From: Flagellimonas_A sp039592695
GTDB taxonomy: Bacteria; Bacteroidota; Bacteroidia; Flavobacteriales; Flavobacteriaceae
Direction of reading: 5' to 3'
Length of the DNA: 64,000 bases
NCBI RefSeq assembly: GCF_039592695.1
Contig: NZ_JBBUTK010000001.1
Span: 1,302,001-1,366,000, forward strand
In this document: positions 17,804-26,305 of the stretch, in pieces
Layout: each line of letters starts with the position of its first letter
How positions within the stretch are numbered: the first letter of the stretch is position 1
Translations under genes and position numbers: made by a program
Notes under the pieces: generated by a model
Databases searched by the model: none
Told to the model about the DNA's origin: nothing
Seen by the model: only the letters and a program-made list of their open reading frames with translations

Positions 17804-18259
17804 TTACTGCCAATGGAAATCGATTTTTTTGTCCGTTTTGGGCATTTTGTACACTGAAAAAGGATAAATCACAACCTCTTTGCCGACATTTTGATTTGCG
17901 GGTCTGTTCTTTATCACAATATCGTATGATTCTTCTGATTCTTGCTTTTTTTCAGGATGTGGCATACGACTCCCTTTAAGAGCGCCCGCACAAACTATCA
18001 CTGCCATTTCATTGTCAAAATCGATGTCTGGCACAGGCAATCCAGGTTTTCGGGTTTGATTCACTTTAGAGAAAAACGCCATCAAACTTTTCTCATCCCT
18101 TATTACCATTGCTTGCTTCTCTTCCACCGGAAAATAAGAATCTTCAAGTACAAGTTGCAATTCATTGTTGGAAGCTTCCATTTTGGTATTGGCTTTCTGG
18201 CTTTTGCAAGAAAAAGCAATCAAAACACCCAACAAACATATATATCTTGCAATCATCAA
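17804..18259 (-). CDS. Small lipoprotein, PrcB-like domain
   Basis: This is a 151-residue predicted lipoprotein: signal peptide with lipobox LIAFSC and Cys18. The mature part contains KQAMVIRDEKSLMAFFSKVN and DIDFDNEMAVIVCAGALKGS, then VVIYPFSVYKMP, a layout like the PrcB C-terminal domain family found in Bacteroidota proteins of unknown function. It overlaps the 3' end of bshA by 4 nt and so is probably co-transcribed with it. The functional role is unknown; the domain call is by resemblance. Confidence 0.6.
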   Translation of the reverse strand: MMIARYICLLGVLIAFSCKSQKANTKMEASNNELQLVLEDSYFPVEEKQAMVIRDEKSLMAFFSKVNQTRKPGLPVPDIDFDNEMAVIVCAGALKGSRMPHPEKKQESEESYDIVIKNRPANQNVGKEVVIYPFSVYKMPKTDKKIDFHWQ

Positions 18260-19398
18260 TAGGTGTTTTTGAACCGTGACCTATAAGCGCTTTCGTAAAC
18301 CTCTTCGTATAGTGGAAGGATATTCAGAATATCAAACTTGGTGGCCTGTTCGTAAGCATTTTGTTTGAACTCTTCTAAAACTTTGTCGCTTTTCAAAATA
18401 TGCAGCGCGTTCTTTGCCATCTCTTCTACATTGCCCACATCGCTCAAAAAGCCGGTGACACCATGTTTGTTGACTTCTGGAATGCCGCCTACATTGCTTG
18501 AAATCACTGCTACCCTATTGATCATGGCTTCAAGGGCCGCCAGACCAAAACTCTCAGATGCTGATGGCAGTAAGAAAAGGTCAGTAAAGCACAAGATTCT
18601 ATCAATCTCAGTACTGTTGCCCAAGAAAAGTACCTTGTCGCTGATGCCGAGATCAGCGCACAACTGTTCGGCATGCTCTTTTTCTGGCCCTTCACCGACC
18701 ATGATGAGTTTGGCAGGAATTTCTTTCTGAACCTCATAAAAAATCTTTACCACATCGGGTATTCGCTTGACTTTTCTGAAATTACTGATATGCGTCAAGA
18801 TTCGCTCATCTTCGTTTGCCATCATCGAGCGCTGACAATCCGTGTAGTCTTGCGGATACTTTTTGATGTCAATAAAATTGGGTATCACCTCGATCTCCTT
18901 ATCCGTTTCAAAAAACTCTAGTGTTTGTTGCTTCAGGCTCTCTGAAACCGAGGTCACAATATCTGATTTGTTGATACTGAACGTTACCGCTGGTTTATAA
19001 TTCGGGTGATTGCCCACCAAGGTGATGTCCGTACCGTGCAAGGTGGTTATCATGGGAATGAATATTCCCTCTACTTGTAACATTTTCTTGGCCATGTAGC
19101 CCGCGTAGGCATGGGGAATGGCATAGTGAACATGCAAAAGTTCTATTTCATGGTTTTTGATGGTATCCACTAACTTGCTCGAGAGTGCAAGCTCGTAGGG
19201 CTGATAATGAAAAAGAGGATACTCAGGTACATGTACTTCGTGAAAGTGTATGTTGTTGTTCAGCAACTCAAGGCGAACAGGTTGTCTGTAGGTTACAAAA
19301 TGTACTTCATGGCCTCTTTCGGCCAAGGCGATTCCCAATTCAGTGGCCACAACACCACTGCCGCCAAAGGTTGGGTAGCAGACGATAGCTATTTTCAT
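18256..19398 (-). CDS. bshA: N-acetyl-alpha-D-glucosaminyl L-malate synthase
   Basis: BshA is the GT4 enzyme that joins UDP-GlcNAc to L-malate in the first step of bacillithiol synthesis. The 380-residue protein begins MKIAIVCYPTFGGSGVVATE, the BshA hallmark, followed by LLHVHYAIPHAYAGYMAKK near 95 and the GT4 donor motif LLPSASESFGLAALEAM near 272. Bacillithiol is the thiol of many Bacteroidota. The gene follows the GH3 fusion gene by 29 nt. A TAGATTTG box at 19404-19411 lies only 5 nt before the start, so any transcript from it would be nearly leaderless. Confidence 0.95.
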   Translation of the reverse strand: MKIAIVCYPTFGGSGVVATELGIALAERGHEVHFVTYRQPVRLELLNNNIHFHEVHVPEYPLFHYQPYELALSSKLVDTIKNHEIELLHVHYAIPHAYAGYMAKKMLQVEGIFIPMITTLHGTDITLVGNHPNYKPAVTFSINKSDIVTSVSESLKQQTLEFFETDKEIEVIPNFIDIKKYPQDYTDCQRSMMANEDERILTHISNFRKVKRIPDVVKIFYEVQKEIPAKLIMVGEGPEKEHAEQLCADLGISDKVLFLGNSTEIDRILCFTDLFLLPSASESFGLAALEAMINRVAVISSNVGGIPEVNKHGVTGFLSDVGNVEEMAKNALHILKSDKVLEEFKQNAYEQATKFDILNILPLYEEVYESAYRSRFKNTY

Positions 19399-19427
19399 GT
19401 TAACAAATCTAGCCCAATATTTTGAGG

Positions 19428-22337
19428 TTAATTGATAATGGAATCATAAATCACCTGCTGAATCCGTGTCCTGAGACCAGATTTCACGAGCAATCGATTG
19501 CTAGAGCTTGGGTAGGTTCTGTTGGATAAAAACACATAGACCAGCTCTTCATCAGGGTCTGCCCATGTATAGGTGCCCGTAAAACCACTATGGCCAAAAC
19601 TCTTGCGGGAAACACACCCACAGGTCGGGCCTTTGTCTTTTAGCTGTGGCTTGTCAAAGCCGACACCCCGCCGCACCTCTTTGTTGCAGAAATAACAGGT
19701 GTTGAACTTCTGTATGGTGCGCTCATCCAAATATTGTTGACCGCCATAATATCCGCCTTGCAGGTACATCTGCATAATTTTGGCCACATCGTTGGCATTG
19801 CTGAAAAGTCCGGCATGCCCCCCTACTCCACCCTGCATGGCCGCGCCCATGTCATGAACGTAGCCTTGAACGGTTTGATATCTGTAATAATTGTCTTCCT
19901 CAGAAGGAACAATCAGTGACTTGTCATATTTTTCAGCAGCATTGAACATCGTTTTTGTGGCTCCTAATGGGGTGTACAAAAAATTGTCCGTCAACTTATC
20001 CAAAGGTTGTCCGTAGGTATCTTCAATATACTTTTTGAAGACATAGTAGGCGACATCGCTGTATCGGTAACGGTTCGACTTCAATTCTTGCCTACCGATA
20101 CGATTGTAGATGGAATCGTTATAGGCATCCGTCAAATAAAGATTTTCATGCACTTTAATGGAATAACCAGGTTCTGGTCGAAAGCGATAAAACTCTTCTG
20201 AAGGCTTTCGGTTTTTGTTCAGGGTATCCACATAAAAAGCTATCCAAGCGGGCAATCTACCATAGTGTGAAAGTGACTTGAGCACCGTCACGTCTTTCAG
20301 TTCTGATTCACCGTATTCTGGAATCAAATCTTGAAACGTATCGTTCAACCTAATTTTACCTTCCTCCTCCATTCTCATGATGTTGGGAAGAGTGGACAGT
20401 ATTTTGGTCAGCGAGGCCAAATCGTAGATATGGTCTTCTGTAATACTGTCTTTGGAGTCATAGGTGGGCTTCCCGAAATTTTTATGGTATATCACTTTGC
20501 CCTTACGGGCCACCAACACTTGTGCACCGGGAAACATCAACGAATCCATGCCTTGTTGCACTAGGGTATCCACTAGGGAAAGTCCTTCAGAGTCCATGCC
20601 GACCCTTTCGGGAAAGCTGTAGCCCAATCGGGCAATGGCCTTTGTATCGATTCCGCCACCAACTTTGAACTCTGAATTGATGGTCACTGGAAGCCTACCC
20701 CTCGCTGCAATGGCACCAAAAATCAATTCAGCAGCTTTTTGCTGGGCAATAGCACTGTTTTGATAGGCGGAAACCACCACATCAATGTAGTTGAAATCGA
20801 AAACTTCTGAGAGCATGTATGGTTTGGCAAATGAGACCAAAATGGAGTTGCTGGTTCTCAGTTTCGCAATTTCCTGAATCCAAAAACGCTCATTTTCGGT
20901 AAGCTGATGTTTCTTCCACGGATTTTCATTGCTTTCGTGAAGACCTATGATAACCAAGTTGAAATCACTTAATTTTTGTTTATATGAAGCAATATCTTTG
21001 GCCTCAATGAACGTGATGTCTTCATAGCGCTTCAATGCTTGTAAAAAAGTGTCTCCCGAGGCATCACCAAATTTTACATAGGCAATTTTCTTGTTATCCA
21101 ATTTTCTGATCGGTATCAGTGAAATCTTGTTTTTGACCAAAGTCAAGGCATTTTCAATTGCCCGTTCATAAACCACATCGTTCTTGACCCCATTTAATTC
21201 TTCGTATAATTCTTCCAATTTTATCGGCTTGTAAAGATGTAGCCCAGCCTTATACTTGGCCATCAATATTTTCTTGACCGAAGTTTCAAGTCGTTGTTCG
21301 CTCAAAACTCCTTGTTCATGTGCCTGTCTAAGCTTTACTATGGATTTTTCAACATCTTGCGGCATCAACAACATATCATTGCCCGCCAAGAATGCCATCA
21401 ATTCTACATCACCTGGTTCAGTTGTTTTTGTAACGCCTTTCATGTTCAGGGCATCCGTGAAAACCAACCCTTGATAGTTTAGTTCATTTTTCAACAAATC
21501 AGTGACAATGTTGCCTGATAAGGAGGATGGGTGGTCAGGCTTGTTTTCCAATGCCGGTACATTCAGGTGTGCCACCATGATGCTGCTCAAACCGCTATCC
21601 AATGTTTTTTTGTAGGGATAAAGTTCAACACTATCCAACCGTTCCCTAGTGAAATCAATCAAAGGAAGAGCCTGATGCGAATCGGTTGCGGTATCGCCAT
21701 GCCCGGGAAAATGCTTACCGCTTGAAAGGATGCCCGCGCGTTCAAAACCCCTCACGAAAGCTAATGCTTTCTCGGCCACATTCTGGGGATCTTCGCCAAA
21801 AGAGCGGTTTCCTATTATTGGGTTATCAGGATTGATGTTCACGTCCAACACCGGGGCAAAATTGATGTGGGCCCCTATTCTTGTGCAGTGCTTTCCAATT
21901 TGATAGGCGACCTCTTCAACCACACTGCTATCTTGAATGGCACCCAAGGTCATGTTCCAAGGGAAAGCATAGGTAGAGTCCAACCGCATGGCCAGCCCCC
22001 ACTCGGCATCCATCCCGATCAGAAGGGGCAATTTTGATGCAGTCTGAAATTTATTTGTCAGCTGGGCCTGTCGTACTGGGCCTCCCTTTGAAAAAATCAC
22101 CCCGCCAAGATGGTGCTTTTCAATCAGTGCTTTAATGCGGTCAACAGCTGATTTATTTTGGTTTGATGCCGCACTGACCATGAACAATTGCCCGATTTTC
22201 TCTTCGAGAGACATGGTGGCGTACTTGGCTTCGACCCAGTTCATCTGCGCCAAAGAATCCTTCGCCTGTAACGGATTATGTTGTGGGAATAGAAATATTG
22301 CGGAAAGCTGAAAAAAAACGAATACGAGTTTTTTCAT
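19428..22337 (-). CDS. GH3 N-acetylglucosaminidase-like domain fused to a beta-lactamase-fold serine hydrolase
   Basis: This 969-residue exported fusion protein has a signal peptide at residues 1-25. The GH3 part (about 30-600) shows the NagZ-type dyad motif KHFPGHGDTATDSHQ near 207 and the nucleophile motif FTDALNMKG near 297. The C-terminal part (about 600-960) is a class C beta-lactamase/penicillin-binding fold with SLTK near 639, YSDVAYY in the YxN position, and HSGFTG in the KTG position. It likely acts on peptidoglycan fragments outside the cytoplasm, removing GlcNAc and hydrolysing or modifying peptide or ester bonds. This fusion type is known in Bacteroidota. bshA follows 29 nt later. 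Confidence 0.9.
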   Translation of the reverse strand: MKKLVFVFFQLSAIFLFPQHNPLQAKDSLAQMNWVEAKYATMSLEEKIGQLFMVSAASNQNKSAVDRIKALIEKHHLGGVIFSKGGPVRQAQLTNKFQTASKLPLLIGMDAEWGLAMRLDSTYAFPWNMTLGAIQDSSVVEEVAYQIGKHCTRIGAHINFAPVLDVNINPDNPIIGNRSFGEDPQNVAEKALAFVRGFERAGILSSGKHFPGHGDTATDSHQALPLIDFTRERLDSVELYPYKKTLDSGLSSIMVAHLNVPALENKPDHPSSLSGNIVTDLLKNELNYQGLVFTDALNMKGVTKTTEPGDVELMAFLAGNDMLLMPQDVEKSIVKLRQAHEQGVLSEQRLETSVKKILMAKYKAGLHLYKPIKLEELYEELNGVKNDVVYERAIENALTLVKNKISLIPIRKLDNKKIAYVKFGDASGDTFLQALKRYEDITFIEAKDIASYKQKLSDFNLVIIGLHESNENPWKKHQLTENERFWIQEIAKLRTSNSILVSFAKPYMLSEVFDFNYIDVVVSAYQNSAIAQQKAAELIFGAIAARGRLPVTINSEFKVGGGIDTKAIARLGYSFPERVGMDSEGLSLVDTLVQQGMDSLMFPGAQVLVARKGKVIYHKNFGKPTYDSKDSITEDHIYDLASLTKILSTLPNIMRMEEEGKIRLNDTFQDLIPEYGESELKDVTVLKSLSHYGRLPAWIAFYVDTLNKNRKPSEEFYRFRPEPGYSIKVHENLYLTDAYNDSIYNRIGRQELKSNRYRYSDVAYYVFKKYIEDTYGQPLDKLTDNFLYTPLGATKTMFNAAEKYDKSLIVPSEEDNYYRYQTVQGYVHDMGAAMQGGVGGHAGLFSNANDVAKIMQMYLQGGYYGGQQYLDERTIQKFNTCYFCNKEVRRGVGFDKPQLKDKGPTCGCVSRKSFGHSGFTGTYTWADPDEELVYVFLSNRTYPSSSNRLLVKSGLRTRIQQVIYDSIIN

Positions 22338-22429
22338 GTGTTTAAAATTTTTAACCTACTATAAATAAGTTGTTTAAAAATTTGAGAACCCATGCGACCA
22401 CTCGTTACACTCGTTCTCCCATGAATTTG

Positions 22430-22466
22430 TTTTAATCACCACACTGTGTGTAATTTTTGATTAAAA
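22430..22466. repeat. Inverted repeat TTTTAATCA / TGATTAAAA
   Basis: Nine-bp perfect arms at 22430-22438 and 22458-22466 enclose a loop that contains CACAC/TGTGTG. It lies in the 254-nt gap between the small conserved gene and the GH3 fusion. On the minus strand no T run follows the second arm, so it is not a standard terminator. Confidence 0.35.
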
Positions 22467-22591
22467 AAATCCATGCTCGTTTCATTGAACTAATCTGTTT
22501 GTTTGGGGTATGCAATTAGGATACCAAAAATAGGTTTTTCATCGAACTTCGCTCTAAAAATGTGGTGTATGGCCGTTTTTGATACGTTATC

Positions 22592-23074
22592 TCACATAAA
22601 CCGGGCATGCCAGCTTTCAGAGGCAGGCACTTCCCAATGTTCAAGAAATTCGCCTTTGGTAGCGACCAAATTGTTGAAAACCACAGTATTTTTTGACACT
22701 GCTCTTTGTTTGGCCATCTTTTTGAAGTCTTGTAAGGATTTGTAGGCCACATATTCACCATTCTTGTACGAGACGTTCATTTTGTCCAACAAATCGACCC
22801 CATATTTCTTTTCTATGGATTGGATAAAATGTACCGAGGCATCGATGCTACAGCCCGAGGCACTGGCCTGTGACTGATCCAGCCCAATGACGATAAAACG
22901 ATTGTATGGAAGCTCGAACCCTGCTTTTAAAGCACTGCCATGGGCTGTCCACTGCTTGAGAAAATCACCGATTGCAGGTTTCAGTTCAGCAAGTTCGTCT
23001 TCAGAAAACGTTCGGTTGCACTGGTAAATCCAGATTCTGGCATCATCGGGAAGGGTATCGAAATCTACAAGCAT
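22592..23074 (-). CDS. Conserved Bacteroidota protein (often labelled ABC transporter ATPase)
   Basis: This 160-residue cytoplasmic protein starts MLVDFDTLPDDARIWIYQCN and contains WTAHGSALKAGFELPYNRFI and ASASGCSIDASVHFIQ. Homologues in Flavobacteriia carry the historical label ABC transporter ATPase, but neither a Walker A nor an ABC signature is present, so the label is not supported by the sequence. The conserved pattern (AHG near residue 43, ASGCSIDASV near 75) suggests a small enzyme or nucleic-acid-related protein, function unknown. It lies 79 nt after the iron-sulphur protein gene. Confidence 0.7.
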   Translation of the reverse strand: MLVDFDTLPDDARIWIYQCNRTFSEDELAELKPAIGDFLKQWTAHGSALKAGFELPYNRFIVIGLDQSQASASGCSIDASVHFIQSIEKKYGVDLLDKMNVSYKNGEYVAYKSLQDFKKMAKQRAVSKNTVVFNNLVATKGEFLEHWEVPASESWHARFM

Positions 23075-23095
23075 AGTTCTGTTTTTTAGGTTTAC

Positions 23096-23119
23096 ACCCC
23101 TAAAGTCCCCTCAAGGGGA
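23096..23119. repeat. Short palindromic repeat with CCCC-TCAA-GGGG core
   Basis: Within a 79-nt gap, CCCCTAAAG is followed by the hairpin TCCCC-TCAA-GGGGA (23106-23119). It resembles short dispersed palindromes of the CCCCTnAAGGGG kind that I associate with intergenic DNA in Flavobacteriia. Dispersal cannot be shown from one copy. Confidence 0.35.
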
Positions 23120-23153
23120 TAATCCATTATTTTAAAACTTGACAAAATTGAAT

Positions 23154-23945
23154 TTATAAATCCTCAGCATTTGCAATCAACTCAGCTACATCCAAAACTG
23201 CGATGGATGCCTCTTTTTCCTTGCCTTTCACGCCATCGGTCATCATGGTGTTGCAGAATGGGCATGCGGCGGCAATAATGTCGGGTTTGGTATCCAAGGC
23301 CTGTTCTGTTCTTTCAATATTGACATCCTTATCGCCTTTTTCGGGCTCCTTGAACATTTGTGCACCACCAGCTCCACAGCACAAGCCTCTTTTTCGGCAG
23401 TTCTTCATCTCTACCAGTTCGGCATCCAGTTTTTGAATCAGTTCCCTTGGGACTTCAAAAACGCCGTTTGCACGCCCCAGATAGCACGGATCATGGTAGG
23501 TGATGCGCTTGCCTTTATAGGTGCCGCCTTCCAGAGTAATCCTTCCTTCATCAATCAATTGCTTTAAAAATTGGGTATGGTGCACTACTTCATAGTTGCC
23601 ACCCAGACCCGGATACTCATTTTTGATGGTATTAAAGCAGTGCGGGCATGCCGTAACGATTTTCTGTATTTCATAACCGTTAAGCACCTCGATATTGGTC
23701 ACCGCCTGCATCTGGAACAAAAATTCATTGCCAGCACGTTTTGCCGGATCACCGGTACAGCTCTCTTCTGTGCCCAACACGGCAAAACTGATGTTGGCCT
23801 TGTTCAAAATTTTGACAAAAGCCTTTGTAATCTTTTTGGCCCGGTCATCAAAACTGCCTGCACAGCCCACCCAAAACAGCACTTCTGGCTTCTTGCCCTC
23901 TGCAAAAAGTGATGCCATGGTCGGTACGTTCATATCATTTGCCAT
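23154..23945 (-). CDS. (Fe-S)-binding protein with CCG domains, HdrB/GlcF-like
   Basis: This 263-residue soluble protein has two cysteine-rich CCG domains: WVGCAGSFD, TEESCTGDPAKR and ACPHC in the first half, HDPCYLGR, GLCCGAGG and ACPFC in the second. Such domains bind a special iron-sulphur cluster in heterodisulfide reductase subunit B and related oxidoreductases. It follows the membrane iron-sulphur gene by 9 nt and almost certainly forms a complex with it to pass electrons between a soluble donor and the quinone pool. The electron donor is unknown. Confidence 0.88.
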   Translation of the reverse strand: MANDMNVPTMASLFAEGKKPEVLFWVGCAGSFDDRAKKITKAFVKILNKANISFAVLGTEESCTGDPAKRAGNEFLFQMQAVTNIEVLNGYEIQKIVTACPHCFNTIKNEYPGLGGNYEVVHHTQFLKQLIDEGRITLEGGTYKGKRITYHDPCYLGRANGVFEVPRELIQKLDAELVEMKNCRKRGLCCGAGGAQMFKEPEKGDKDVNIERTEQALDTKPDIIAAACPFCNTMMTDGVKGKEKEASIAVLDVAELIANAEDL

Positions 23946-23954
23946 TTTTTGCGA

Positions 23955-25289
23955 TTATGATTCTTGTGCCCAATTCAATCGGTCCATTTGATTAAAGGGC
24001 CATGGGGCACCATTGTTTTCAACATTACCCATCATATTGTTCAGTTCGTTCGGGGCGGCAGATTGTTCCATGACCAAATACTGTCGCATCGATACGATGA
24101 TGCTCAACGGGTCTATGCTCACGGGGCATGCCTCTACACAGGCATTGCAAGTGGTGCAGGCCCATAATTCTTCCCTAGTGATGTAATCATCCAACAACTG
24201 CTTGCCGTCAGGTTCAAAAGTGCCCTTATTGGCGTCCATATTTTTGCCCACCTCCTCTAATCGGTCACGGGTATCCATCATGATTTTACGGGGTGATAAC
24301 TTTTTGCCTGTCTGGTTTGCGGGGCATTCTGCAGTGCAACGCCCACATTCGGTACAGGTATATGCATTTAAAAGCTGTACCCTGCTTAGATCCATCACAT
24401 CGGAAGCTCCGAACTTTTCAGGCTCGCTTGCATTGGTATCATCCGCTGGTGCCGCAAAAGGGTCGGCACTGGGATCCATCATCAACTTCACCTCTTGGGT
24501 CACCGAATCGAGGTTGTTGAACTCACCCTGCGGTCTTAACCTTCCATAATAGGTGTTCGGAAATGCCAATAAAATATGCAGGTGCTTTGAATAATAGAGA
24601 TAGTTCAAAAAGAACAGAATTCCCAGAATGTGCAGCCACCAAGCGGTTCGTTCTACCAAAATCAAATTTTGCGCGGACATTCCTTCAAAAAGCGGAACTA
24701 TATACTGGCTAACAGGAAAACTGCCTGCCTCACTGTAATGTTCGGCCCCCATACGCTGTAATTGCAAATCGGAAGCGTTCATGGTCAAAAACAAGACCAT
24801 CAAAATCAATTCGATGTATAAAATCCAGTTGGCATCGGTCTTGGGCCAGCCTTTCATTTCAGGCTTGATAAAGCGTTGCAGGCGTATGACATTTCTCCGC
24901 AACCAGAAAATGACCACAGCCACTATAACCAAAAGGGCCAATATTTCGAAGGAAGCAATCAAAAAATCATAAAATCCGCCCATAAAGGCAAAAATCCGAT
25001 GCGTGCCCAAAAGTCCATCAATGATGATTTCAAGCACTTCAATGTTAATGATGATAAAGCCTACATAAACGATGATATGCATCAACCCAGCAATGGGCCG
25101 AACGACCATCTTGGTTTGCCCCAAAGCAATTCGGGCCATATTCTTAAAGCGTTGTGGAGCATTATCTGAAACATCGACGTCACGACCCAATTTGATGTTA
25201 CGTACCAACTTCTTGACGTTTTTGGTAAAAAAACCAATGCCTATCACTAGGGCTACGAGAAATATGATGTTGGGAAGGTATTGCATCAA
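23955..25289 (-). CDS. Membrane 4Fe-4S ferredoxin-domain oxidoreductase subunit
   Basis: This is a 444-residue protein. The N-terminal 250 residues hold about five or six membrane helices of the nitrate-reductase-gamma-like cytochrome b type, with His residues suited to heme binding (GLMHIIVYVGF, AWWLHILGILFFLNYLYYSKH). The C-terminal part has two 4Fe-4S motifs, CTECGRCTAECP near residue 315 and CTTCNACVEACP near 380. With the CCG protein encoded next, this forms an HdrCB/GlpC-like respiratory module. Its start overlaps the stop of the mlaD-like gene by 4 nt. Confidence 0.88.
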   Translation of the reverse strand: MMQYLPNIIFLVALVIGIGFFTKNVKKLVRNIKLGRDVDVSDNAPQRFKNMARIALGQTKMVVRPIAGLMHIIVYVGFIIINIEVLEIIIDGLLGTHRIFAFMGGFYDFLIASFEILALLVIVAVVIFWLRRNVIRLQRFIKPEMKGWPKTDANWILYIELILMVLFLTMNASDLQLQRMGAEHYSEAGSFPVSQYIVPLFEGMSAQNLILVERTAWWLHILGILFFLNYLYYSKHLHILLAFPNTYYGRLRPQGEFNNLDSVTQEVKLMMDPSADPFAAPADDTNASEPEKFGASDVMDLSRVQLLNAYTCTECGRCTAECPANQTGKKLSPRKIMMDTRDRLEEVGKNMDANKGTFEPDGKQLLDDYITREELWACTTCNACVEACPVSIDPLSIIVSMRQYLVMEQSAAPNELNNMMGNVENNGAPWPFNQMDRLNWAQES

Positions 25290-26254
25290 TTGTTGTCCAA
25301 ATTTTCGGCTGGGTCGTCTTCAGGAACCGCATATTCTTTCTGTTTCTTACCAAAAACGGAGACGTTGACATACCGTTTGGGGTTCAACCTAAAATCTTGC
25401 AGCAACAAATCCAATTCTCTAGAGGCTTCCGCCAGATTATTGTACAGCTCTTCATCGTTCACCATTTTACCCAGTGACCCTTGCCCATTTTCAATTTTTT
25501 GAAGCACCCCATTAAAATTGTTCAGTGATGTCTGCAACTCGGCAATGGTTTTATCCATCCCGGCATTTGACAACGATTCTGAAAGCTTGGCAAAATTCGC
25601 CGACATGGTGCTGAAGTTCTTGATGCTGCTGTCCAGTTCTCTTTGGTTATCGCCCAACAACTGGTTCAGTTTATTGGCACTGTTTTGAAAGCTGGTTATC
25701 AATTGATTGAGTCCGGCGATACCTTCACGTAGCTCTTTTTTGGTCGGCTCATCTAAAATATCATTGACATTCATCAGCAACGTGTCTGCATGTGAGACCG
25801 CACCCTCGACCTTTGTTTGAAGTGGGGTGAGCCTTTCTTGTACCAAAGCAGTAATACCAGGCCGTACATCAGCCTGTAAGGTGTCGCCCGATTTGGCATT
25901 GGGTGCCCCATCAAAAACCGGTTTTATCTGAATACCCTTACCACCGATAATACCTGTATCGTATAATTGTGCCTTGCTGTTTTTAGAGAAGGGAAAGTCA
26001 TTGCTCACCGAGAACGTCACTAAAAGCTTACCTGAAGAATCCTTGAACTTTATGCTCATTACGTTGCCTACGGCCAACCCATTAATGGTCACTTGTGTGC
26101 CGGGCTGAAGCCCCCCTACGTCATCGTAAACAGCGTAAAATGTTCTGCTGTTATCAAAGATGGAGTTCGATTTTAGGTAACTGTATCCCAAAATGAACAG
26201 AAAAATACCCACCAAAACGATAATTGCAGTCTTTACTTCTCGGGATAGTCTCAA
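25286..26254 (-). CDS. MlaD/MCE family protein
   Basis: This 322-residue protein has one N-terminal membrane anchor (VKTAIIVLVGIFLFILGYSY) followed by an MCE domain (YDDVGGLQPGTQVTINGLAVG) and a long helical tail (about 150-290). MCE proteins form hexameric rings that ferry lipids between inner and outer membranes, usually with an MlaFE ABC transporter, which is not in the window. It overlaps the iron-sulphur membrane subunit gene by 4 nt and lies 51 nt after the amidase gene. Confidence 0.88.
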   Translation of the reverse strand: MRLSREVKTAIIVLVGIFLFILGYSYLKSNSIFDNSRTFYAVYDDVGGLQPGTQVTINGLAVGNVMSIKFKDSSGKLLVTFSVSNDFPFSKNSKAQLYDTGIIGGKGIQIKPVFDGAPNAKSGDTLQADVRPGITALVQERLTPLQTKVEGAVSHADTLLMNVNDILDEPTKKELREGIAGLNQLITSFQNSANKLNQLLGDNQRELDSSIKNFSTMSANFAKLSESLSNAGMDKTIAELQTSLNNFNGVLQKIENGQGSLGKMVNDEELYNNLAEASRELDLLLQDFRLNPKRYVNVSVFGKKQKEYAVPEDDPAENLDNN

Positions 26255-26305
26255 AAGAGTTGGTTTACAGTTCTAAACAAAAGTAGAAATAATTTATGAA
26301 GAAAA

